From positions 1 to 11,257 of the forward strand of contig JAEZJW010000022.1 in assembly GCA_023415595.1 (NCBI GenBank): DNA of 11,257 bases, written 5' to 3'. Positions within the stretch are counted from its first letter, which is position 1; each line of letters begins with the position of its first letter. The position numbers and the translations under genes are program-made. The DNA comes from Bacillota bacterium (GTDB lineage: Bacteria > Bacillota > Clostridia > Lachnospirales > Lachnospiraceae). A model generated the notes under the pieces. That model saw only the letters and a list, made by a program, of their open reading frames with translations, had not been told where the DNA came from and searched no databases. Positions 5,737-11,257 of this stretch are shown here, in pieces.

Positions 5737-6192
5737 ATGAAGAATTACAATTGCATTATTATATTGAATAAGGATAGGAACAAGCTCCTTTTCTGTAAAA
5801 GGATGAATGACCCCTACCTGGGACTCTATAATTTTGTCGGAGGTAAAATTGAGGCAGGGGAGGTATCTCTGGAGGCGGCCTATAGAGAGCTTCAGGAGGA
5901 GACCGGAATCACACAGGGAGATACAGAACTCCTGCCCTTCATGGATTATATCTGGTATCTCCAGCAGATCCATATGGAGGTATATGTCGGAGTACTGAAG
6001 CATGAGGTTTCCTTAATTCATGAGAAACACCCTCTTTACTGGTTGGATTTTAATCATAATTTCTTTGAGATGGACCGCTTTGCCGGGGAAGGCAACATTG
6101 GGCATATGGTGGAGATATTAAAACAATCCGGCTTCACGGGTAAAGTAGCCGGCGGATCAGCACAGGTGGAGAGTCTGCCTATCGCTCCCTGA
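5737..6192 (+). CDS. Nudix hydrolase (MutT-like)
   Basis: The 151-residue product has a complete Nudix box at residues 36-58: G36-x5-E42-x7-R50-E51-L52-Q53-E54-E55-T56-G57-I58, all key positions conserved. Nudix enzymes split nucleoside diphosphates linked to another group, using Mg2+ bound by the box glutamates; which nucleotide is used cannot be told from sequence. The preceding GLYNFVGGKIEAGE is typical of the MutT/NTP pyrophosphohydrolase group, suggesting nucleotide-pool cleaning. AAGGA lies 9 nt before the ATG. Its last 14 bases overlap the 3' end of the minus-strand exonuclease gene, and the C-terminal tail after about residue 135 looks unstructured and is probably not part of the fold. 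Confidence 0.88.
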   Translation: MKNYNCIIILNKDRNKLLFCKRMNDPYLGLYNFVGGKIEAGEVSLEAAYRELQEETGITQGDTELLPFMDYIWYLQQIHMEVYVGVLKHEVSLIHEKHPLYWLDFNHNFFEMDRFAGEGNIGHMVEILKQSGFTGKVAGGSAQVESLPIAP

Positions 6193-7015
6193 TAAACTGG
6201 TGGGTCTTGCCCATATGGTAAGCGAGCTTTATCATACCCGTTTCTTCCTCGGTCAGCTCTCTGCCATACATTTTTTCAAATTGCCGGAGCAGCTGATCAA
6301 AATCAATGATCTGCTTCGGAGGCCTGGGCCGAGATACCGCCTGTTGGGGATCATAGGCCTTAAGCTTCATGGAGGGATGGTAAATCTTCTTTAATATTTC
6401 TGCGGTATAATAAGCATCACCTGCGGCATCATGGAAGCTGTAGCTTAACGGTATTCCTAAAGCTTCCACCGTGTGCTTCAGACGAAGGAGCTTCTTCATG
6501 GAGAAACCGAGATGTTCAGAGGCATAGGGCTGAATATTCAGATAATCCTTCGGCAGTAGCTTCTGGTCCAAATCATGATAGAAGACATTGCGGTACAGCT
6601 CCTTCACATCAGACTTGCCCCAGACACAGAAAGCGGCGTCCCCTGCCCCGATAAATCGGATAAAGTCCTGATATACCTTAGGAAAACTTGCCTTATCCTT
6701 CACCTGATCCGTAGTGATTCCGGTGAGCTCTGTGATAAAGGGACTAACGACGGGATATAGGGTTGGCTTTACCAGCCTTGAGAAAGTAGCCATAGTATTA
6801 AAATTCTGATCCAGCTTCAGTGCACCGATTTGAAGAATTTCAAAGGGCATGCGCTTATCTGATGTGCTGTCCTCAGAAGAAGTGTCCACAGGAGATATTG
6901 AAGTATTCGCCTCATGCTGTTGATTGCCTGCCGAGGGAATGTTGTTGCCGGAGGTACTCTCCTGTATGGCGGGAAGATCCTGATTGAATTCCAAATCGAA
7001 AACGATATAGTGCAT
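6179..7015 (-). CDS. DEDDh-type 3'-5' exonuclease (DnaQ/ERI-1-like)
   Basis: The 278-residue product has the DEDDh catalytic set: D7 and E9 in VFDLEFN (Exo I), D136 in WGKSD (Exo II), and H195 with D200 in HDAAGD (Exo III). This fold trims DNA or RNA 3' ends with two metal ions. The FEILQIGALKLD pattern is typical of stand-alone Firmicute exonucleases resembling KapD/ERI-1; the natural substrate is unknown. Unusually, a polar Ser/Thr/Asn/Gln-rich segment of about 40 residues (about 16-56) sits between Exo I and the next strand, where homologues I know have only a short loop. AAGGAG is 6 nt before ATG 7015. It is divergently transcribed from the aldo/keto reductase and converges with the Nudix gene. 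Confidence 0.87.
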   Translation of the reverse strand: MHYIVFDLEFNQDLPAIQESTSGNNIPSAGNQQHEANTSISPVDTSSEDSTSDKRMPFEILQIGALKLDQNFNTMATFSRLVKPTLYPVVSPFITELTGITTDQVKDKASFPKVYQDFIRFIGAGDAAFCVWGKSDVKELYRNVFYHDLDQKLLPKDYLNIQPYASEHLGFSMKKLLRLKHTVEALGIPLSYSFHDAAGDAYYTAEILKKIYHPSMKLKAYDPQQAVSRPRPPKQIIDFDQLLRQFEKMYGRELTEEETGMIKLAYHMGKTHQFIRER

Positions 7016-7068
7016 TGAGAGCTCCTTTCGGAAACAAATCCTACATATTTTTTGCTGTATCGTTTCTT

Positions 7069-7077
7069 ATTATACCA
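7069..7077 (-). promoter_or_regulatory. Extended -10 promoter for the exonuclease gene
   Basis: On the minus strand the sequence reads TGGTATAAT, a perfect -10 box with the TG extension, about 54 nt before the start codon. No clear -35 box is seen, which is common for extended -10 promoters. Confidence 0.5.
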
Positions 7078-7095
7078 TACCGAAAGCATTCGTGG

Positions 7096-7125
7096 TTGAT
7101 TAACATTGGGATAAAGTGTTAGAAT
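7096..7125 (+). promoter_or_regulatory. Promoter for the aldo/keto reductase-truA genes
   Basis: TTGATT (7096-7101) and TAGAAT (7120-7125) are 18 nt apart, and TGT directly before the latter supplies a TG extension. It is divergent from the exonuclease promoter; the two -10 boxes are about 45 bp apart, so the genes may share regulation. Confidence 0.45.
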
Positions 7126-7143
7126 ACAGTTAGGGAGACCAGT

Positions 7144-7176
7144 ATGAGAAGAGTTACGGAAGGAAGAGAAAAATGA
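7144..7176 (+). CDS. Possible 10-codon leader ORF coupled to the aldo/keto reductase
   Basis: ATG at 7144 opens a 10-residue frame (MRRVTEGREK) whose TGA overlaps the next gene's ATG as ATGA. GGGAG at 7133-7137 is 6 nt upstream, a good ribosome binding site. The downstream gene's own site (AGGA, 7161-7164) lies inside this ORF. The arrangement suggests translational coupling, but so short a frame could arise by chance. Confidence 0.35.
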   Translation: MRRVTEGREK

Positions 7177-8180
7177 ACCAGGTTAGCTTAGGGACAACGA
7201 ACATACAAGTAAACAAGAATGGCTTCGGAGCATTGCCGATCCAGAGAATCGGCAGGGAGGAAGCGGCACATCTGTTACGGAAGGCGTATGAGAATGGCAT
7301 CAGCTTCTTTGATACAGCAAGATTTTATACGGACAGTGAGGAGAAGATCGGTTATGCGCTGTCGGAGGTTCGTGAACACATCTATCTGGCTACGAAGACA
7401 ATGGCAACCAAGGTAGAGGATTTCTGGAAGCAACTGAAGGAGTCCCTTCGGATGATGAACACAGATTATGTGGATATCTATCAGTTCCATAACCCTTCCT
7501 TCTGCCCAAAGCCGGGGGATGGGACCGGTTTATATGAGGCAATGCTGGAGGCAAAGGCCCAGGGACTTATCCGTCATATCGGAATTACAAATCACAGGCT
7601 TAAGGTTGCGATGGAAGCTGCCGAGTCCGGCCTGTATGAGACCATTCAGTTTCCCTTCAGCTATCTGGCTACAGAACAGGAGATCGGACTGGTTCGTCTC
7701 TGTGAGGAACGGGGAATCGGATTTATCGCGATGAAGGCGCTGTCCGGCGGCCTGATTGCCAATGCTGCGGCAGCTTATGTGTATCTGGATCAGTTTTCTA
7801 ATGTCCTCCCGATCTGGGGTATCCAGAAGGAGAAGGAACTGGATGAATTTATCTCATATATCTTGCATCCTCCTGTAATGAATGAGGAGCTGGCGGCAAT
7901 CATAGAACATGACAGGAGGGAGCTGGGCAAGGACTTCTGCAGAGGCTGCGGATACTGCCTGCCCTGTCCGGTGAATATTGATATCCCAACCTCTGCCAGG
8001 ATGTCCCTGATGATCAGAAGAGCACCGGTTTCCGTCTATCTGAATTCGGAATGGCAGGAGAAAATGAAGCGGATCGAGGACTGTATCCACTGTGACAATT
8101 GTAAGAATCACTGTCCTTACGGCCTGGATACACCAACTCTGCTTCAGGAGAACTGGGCAGACTATCAGAACTTTATTTAG
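7173..8180 (+). CDS. Aldo/keto reductase with C-terminal 4Fe-4S ferredoxin domain
   Basis: The 335-residue product has an aldo/keto reductase barrel (about 1-235) with the catalytic tetrad D47, Y52, K75 and H106, followed by a bacterial ferredoxin-type domain (about 250-320). Two cysteine groups are seen: C256, C259, C262, C265 (CRGCGYCLPCP) and C304, C307, C310, C314 (CIHCDNCKNHCP), enough for two 4Fe-4S clusters. Such fusions are common in anaerobic Firmicutes; the reductant and the carbonyl substrate are unknown, and the clusters may let ferredoxin rather than only NADPH supply electrons (inference). AGGA is 8 nt before ATG 7173. truA follows after 42 nt with no terminator, so the two are probably co-transcribed. 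Confidence 0.92.
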   Translation: MNQVSLGTTNIQVNKNGFGALPIQRIGREEAAHLLRKAYENGISFFDTARFYTDSEEKIGYALSEVREHIYLATKTMATKVEDFWKQLKESLRMMNTDYVDIYQFHNPSFCPKPGDGTGLYEAMLEAKAQGLIRHIGITNHRLKVAMEAAESGLYETIQFPFSYLATEQEIGLVRLCEERGIGFIAMKALSGGLIANAAAAYVYLDQFSNVLPIWGIQKEKELDEFISYILHPPVMNEELAAIIEHDRRELGKDFCRGCGYCLPCPVNIDIPTSARMSLMIRRAPVSVYLNSEWQEKMKRIEDCIHCDNCKNHCPYGLDTPTLLQENWADYQNFI

Positions 8181-8222
8181 GAGACACAAACTAATTCAAA
8201 GAGAGAGGCATGTTAAGTTGGT

Positions 8223-8960
8223 ATGTACAATTATAAACTGACCCTCCAGTATGACGGAGGACGGTATAAGGGTTGGCAGAAGCTCGGAGATAGTGAGAAT
8301 ACGATTCAGGAGAAGCTTTCGAAGGTGTTATCCGAGTATGCCGGAGAGGAGACAGAGGTCATCGGCTGCAGCAGAACCGATGCCGGTGTCCATGCCTTAG
8401 GGCAGACTGCAAATGTAAAGCTGAAGAGGCAGGTAATGCCCCGGATACTTATGGAATATGTAAATCAACATCTTCCTGAGGATATCGGCGTCACCGAGGT
8501 GATTTCCGTACCGGAGAGCTTCCATTCCAGATACCTGGCGAAGCATAAGACTTATCTCTATCAGATCTGGAACAGAGAGCATCCGAATCCTTTCCGGAGA
8601 AAATACAGCATGCATGTAGCAGAGCCGTTAGAGATAGATGCCATGAAGGAAGCGGCTGCATATTTCATCGGAGAACATGATTTTACAGCCTTCTCAAATA
8701 CAAAGGCCACAAATAAATCGATGGTAAGAACTATTTATTCCATTGAGATGAGTTCTGAGGAGGGAATGCTCTTCCTGCGGATCTGCGGGGATGGATTTCT
8801 CTACAACATGGTTCGGAAGATGGTCGGAGTACTGATAGAAATCGGACTTGGGAAGCTTGCCGCGGGGACAGTCCCGGAGCTTCTCGCGGCCGGGGACCGT
8901 AGCCTGATCAACGTATTGGCAGAGGCATGTGGACTTTTTCTGGAAAAAATTGAATACTAG
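8223..8960 (+). CDS. truA: tRNA pseudouridine synthase A
   Basis: TruA converts uridines 38-40 in the anticodon stem of many tRNAs to pseudouridine. The 245-residue product is of usual length and has the family's landmarks: YDGGRYKGWQ (10-19), the catalytic aspartate D53 in GCSRTDAGVHALGQ, FHSRY (100-104), HDFTAFS (152-158) and GFLYNMVRKMVG (191-202). The start ATG 8223 is forced by an in-frame TAA three codons upstream. The nearest purine-rich site, GAGAGG (8203-8208), is 14 nt away, so translation initiation looks weak or coupled to the upstream reductase. No terminator is seen in the 101 nt before the next gene. Confidence 0.95.
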   Translation: MYNYKLTLQYDGGRYKGWQKLGDSENTIQEKLSKVLSEYAGEETEVIGCSRTDAGVHALGQTANVKLKRQVMPRILMEYVNQHLPEDIGVTEVISVPESFHSRYLAKHKTYLYQIWNREHPNPFRRKYSMHVAEPLEIDAMKEAAAYFIGEHDFTAFSNTKATNKSMVRTIYSIEMSSEEGMLFLRICGDGFLYNMVRKMVGVLIEIGLGKLAAGTVPELLAAGDRSLINVLAEACGLFLEKIEY

Positions 8961-9061
8961 GCCAAGAACTGGGAATATAATATTCAGGCAGTGGTTATGG
9001 AATAATTGCTACGTATATGAATTGATAGATACATTAACTGGGTTGAAATAGAAGAAGAATA

Positions 9062-10048
9062 ATGACAGATTGGAATGAGCATAGGATGAATAAGATAATT
9101 ACTGTAATCGGCTGTGGCAGATGGGGATCCTTTATTGCCTGGTATCTGAACCGTATCGGACATGAGGTAACCCTGTATGGCAGATCGGATTCAAAGCATA
9201 TGAAACAGTTCCTCGACACAAGGTCCAATGGTCTGATCACTTTACCGGAGAGCATAGTACTTGAGACAGACCTAAGCAGGGCAGTACAATCGGATATTCT
9301 CGTGATATCGGTGAATTCCCAGGGACTGCGAAGTCTGATGCAGGAGCTGAAGGGTTATCACCTGAAGCATCGCTATTATGTGTTATGCATGAAGGGAATT
9401 GAGATTGACACTGGAAAAAGGCTTACGGAAGTGGTGTCAGATAATACGGATGGAACAAATGCAGTGGCAGTCTGGCTCGGTCCGGGCCATGTTCAGGAAT
9501 TCTATAACGGAATACCGAACTGTATGGTAATCGACAGTATGGATGCGAAGGTGAAGGAGGAGCTGGTAAGTTCCTTCAGCAGTGACCTGATCCGGTTCTA
9601 TTATGGGGAGGATCTGCTGGGCAATGAAATTGGTGGAGCTGCTAAAAATGTCATCGGCATCGCCGCAGGAATGCTGGATGGTCTTGGCCTGACCTCCCTG
9701 AAAGGTGCGCTGATGTCCAGGGGAACCAGAGAAATTGCCAGACTGATTAAGGCAATGGGAGGAAATGAGCTATCTGCTTATGGACTATGCCATCTTGGGG
9801 ATTATGAGGCTACCGTATTCTCTCAGTTCAGCCATAACCGCAGGTATGGAGAAATGTTTGTTAAGGGTGAGGATTATACGGAGCTGGCAGAGGGCTATTA
9901 TACCGTGGCAGCTTTAATCAGGCTCGCAGAACAGTATAGAGTGGACCTTCCAATCTGCAATGCAGTTTACGAGGTGTTATACCGGGATAAGGAAGCGGCA
10001 GCTGCCTTGGAGCAGTTATTCTTAAGAAGCCTGAAGAAAGAATTCTAA
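9062..10048 (+). CDS. Divergent GpsA-like NAD(P)-dependent glycerol-3-phosphate dehydrogenase family protein
   Basis: The 328-residue product aligns by eye along its length with GpsA, which makes sn-glycerol 3-phosphate from dihydroxyacetone phosphate for phospholipids. Conserved parts are the Rossmann motif GCGRWG (17-22), KGIE (K111), GAAKNVIGIAAG with the catalytic-type lysine K195, GD (246-247), HNRRYG (258-263) and AEGYYT. It departs from the usual form in one place: GPS/TFAxE is replaced by GPGHVQEF (140-147), and the CTS region after GD reads YEATVFSQF. A second, GpsA-like paralogue with a shifted substrate is possible. ATG 9062 and ATG 9086 (starting MNKIITVIG) are both possible starts; the latter fits the family better, but neither has a strong ribosome binding site. 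Lipoprotein genes follow after a 38-nt gap. Confidence 0.75.
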   Translation: MTDWNEHRMNKIITVIGCGRWGSFIAWYLNRIGHEVTLYGRSDSKHMKQFLDTRSNGLITLPESIVLETDLSRAVQSDILVISVNSQGLRSLMQELKGYHLKHRYYVLCMKGIEIDTGKRLTEVVSDNTDGTNAVAVWLGPGHVQEFYNGIPNCMVIDSMDAKVKEELVSSFSSDLIRFYYGEDLLGNEIGGAAKNVIGIAAGMLDGLGLTSLKGALMSRGTREIARLIKAMGGNELSAYGLCHLGDYEATVFSQFSHNRRYGEMFVKGEDYTELAEGYYTVAALIRLAEQYRVDLPICNAVYEVLYRDKEAAAALEQLFLRSLKKEF

Positions 10049-10086
10049 ATAGTAAGGTAAGAGGATACTTAACGGAGGCAGAAATC

Positions 10087-11004
10087 ATAGATAGGATACG
10101 TGTTAAAAGGAACTTCATACCGGGATTTTTGCTTGTACTAGGGATCTTAACCTTGGCAGGCTGCAGCTCGTCCATGTCTGGGACAGAAACCCGGGAGAAG
10201 GAATCTGCTATGAAGCTGACCGGGAGCCTTCCGGAATCCTCCGAAGAGAATGGTACAGAGGAACAACAGGAACCCATTGGAGAGAATGGAACAGTGGCGC
10301 AGCAGGAACCCACTGGGGAGAATGACCTGAATACAGAGGGAGAACCTGATTTTGATACGGAGGGAGCACCCAATAGTGGATTGGAGATTCCTGAAGATTT
10401 AAGAGCAGCACTCCTTGAAAAGGAAGTACTGATTGACTGGATACAGGATGCTTCCTATACCTATGCTCTGGTTCATTCCGATGGGAACTTTGATTACGGG
10501 GATACTCTTCTGATCCTTACGGAAGAGAAGGGAGAGTTCGTGAGGACCTATGAGAACGATTTCCGGGAATTAATGCCCTGGAAGATAGAGACCGCAGACA
10601 TCGATGGGGACCAGGAGAAGGAGATATTGGTCGCTGTCAAGAAGACGACCCCTTATGATAATCAAATAAAGAACAGAATGTTCATCTTTAATTATCGTGA
10701 TGGTGTATTGGTGAAGAAGTGGACCGGTTCACAGATTGCAGGAACCTGGCGTGATTTTTACGCAGAGGAGCTGGTAGATGCCTCAGGAGAGGAATTGATC
10801 TTCCTGGAACAACTGACAGAGAACACAGAGCGCATTAAGGTCTATTCCTGGTTTGATTTCGGGTTCTTCCTGCTGGCGGAAAGCGGAGAATATACGAAGG
10901 TAAAGGAGCTGACTGTATCCGAAGAAAACAGTTTATGGGTTACTCTTGCGGATGGACGGCAGTTTCAACTGACCATGAAGAACGGTAAGCTTGTTGAAAC
11001 ATAG
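10087..11004 (+). CDS. Lipoprotein with repeat tether; probable non-canonical AUA start
   Basis: Read from ATA 10087 the protein is about 305 residues and begins IDRIRVKRNF, then a hydrophobic run ending in the lipobox LAGC, so the lipidated cysteine would be residue 26. The only canonical start in this frame is TTG 10129, which would leave just 11 residues before the cysteine and no positive charge, too little for a signal peptide. GGAGG at 10074-10078 sits 8 nt before ATA 10087 (5 nt before ATC 10084). After the anchor comes an acidic, Gln/Glu/Asn-rich linker with 12-residue repeats, then a globular domain (about 110-305) containing ADIDGDQEKEI, a D-x-D-G-D loop like calcium-binding FG-GAP/VCBS repeats. 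Function unknown. The next lipoprotein begins 52 nt later. Confidence 0.6.
   Translation: MDRIRVKRNFIPGFLLVLGILTLAGCSSSMSGTETREKESAMKLTGSLPESSEENGTEEQQEPIGENGTVAQQEPTGENDLNTEGEPDFDTEGAPNSGLEIPEDLRAALLEKEVLIDWIQDASYTYALVHSDGNFDYGDTLLILTEEKGEFVRTYENDFRELMPWKIETADIDGDQEKEILVAVKKTTPYDNQIKNRMFIFNYRDGVLVKKWTGSQIAGTWRDFYAEELVDASGEELIFLEQLTENTERIKVYSWFDFGFFLLAESGEYTKVKELTVSEENSLWVTLADGRQFQLTMKNGKLVET
10246..10323 (+). repeat. Two-copy 36-bp in-frame tandem repeat in the lipoprotein linker
   Basis: Units at 10246-10281 and 10282-10317 encode ENGTEEQQEPIG and ENGTVAQQEPTG, and a third unit begins (GAG AAT GAC). The period of 36 bp equals 12 codons, so gain or loss of a unit keeps the frame and only changes tether length. 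Confidence 0.8.
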
Positions 11005-11056
11005 AGTTTAGCTGAAGGTCTTATAAACTTATAGCTGGAATAAGGGAGGAGTTCAC

Positions 11057-11257
11057 ATGAAAAGGATCATTGCTTTGTTACTGTGCCTATGCCTGATCCT
11101 GACTGGGTGTCAGAGCCGAAGGGATAAGGAAAAGGAAGATACCTTTACGGAAGACCAGGAGGAAGAGAAGGACAGGGAAGTTCAGAAGGATCAAAAGGAC
11201 GGGCAGGCAGCAGAGCCCAATCACAATGGGCAGCAGGGCAACAAGGCCGGGACACAG
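11057..11257 (+). CDS. Lipoprotein, N-terminal 67 residues (cut by window end)
   Basis: The protein starts MKRIIALLLCLCLILTGC: two positive residues, a hydrophobic core and the lipobox LTGC, so C18 should be lipidated. The rest that can be seen, to residue 67, is a highly charged Lys/Glu/Asp/Gln-rich stretch without predicted fold, likely a tether to a domain outside the window. GGGAGGA at 11044-11050 is 6 nt before ATG 11057. It follows another lipoprotein gene with a similar anchor-plus-linker layout after 52 nt and no terminator, so the two probably share a transcript. Function cannot be told. Confidence 0.8.
   Translation, partial: MKRIIALLLCLCLILTGCQSRRDKEKEDTFTEDQEEEKDREVQKDQKDGQAAEPNHNGQQGNKAGTQ

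Noticed and set aside
6128..6152. CCGGCT/AGCCGG inverted repeat near the 3' end of the Nudix gene, as terminator
   Set aside because: It lies inside coding sequence, has a 13-nt loop and no T tract.
9918..10373. 151-codon minus-strand ORF rich in Ser/Pro/Val
   Set aside because: It spans two plus-strand genes in opposite frame and its repetitive product merely mirrors the 36-bp repeats.

Overview
This window looks like part of the chromosome of an anaerobic low-to-mid GC Firmicute, most likely a Lachnospiraceae / Clostridium cluster XIVa type organism. That is inference. It rests on strong GGAGG-type ribosome binding sites, Clostridia-like protein families (ferredoxin-fused aldo/keto reductase, short CBS-pair protein, DUF3221-like lipoprotein) and several lipoprotein signal peptides. 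No rRNA, tRNA or CRISPR array was seen. Most genes are ordinary housekeeping or accessory metabolism; the unusual material lies mainly in the spaces between them and in a few start regions.

Left end (1-~400): the last 61 codons of an IS200/IS605-type TnpA transposase, followed by about 200 nt of consecutive stem-loops ending in a strong hairpin that looks like the element's right end. A promoter carrying a 12-bp palindrome follows directly, then a YjjG-like HAD nucleotidase gene. Just after that gene, a 118-bp multi-hairpin insert is flanked by a 10-bp direct repeat, and then comes a long bidirectional terminator.

Middle (1416-7015): on the minus strand, a two-CBS-domain protein and a calcineurin-like phosphoesterase (TTG start). 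On the plus strand, a D-2-hydroxyacid dehydrogenase with its own terminator, a lipoprotein whose signal peptide is encoded across an 8-G run, and a Nudix hydrolase. The Nudix gene overlaps, tail to tail, a minus-strand DEDDh 3'-5' exonuclease that carries an unusual low-complexity insert.

Right part (7016-11257): from a divergent promoter region, a probable plus-strand run of genes: a possible 10-codon leader ORF, ferredoxin-fused aldo/keto reductase, truA (tRNA pseudouridine synthase), a divergent GpsA-like dehydrogenase, and two lipoproteins in tandem, the second cut by the window edge. The first of the two has no usable ATG/GTG/TTG before its signal peptide; a strong ribosome binding site points to a non-canonical AUA (or AUC) start. 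I see no single new defence or mobile system, but the transposase-linked structured RNA region, the hairpin insertion element and the AUA-start lipoprotein deserve checking.
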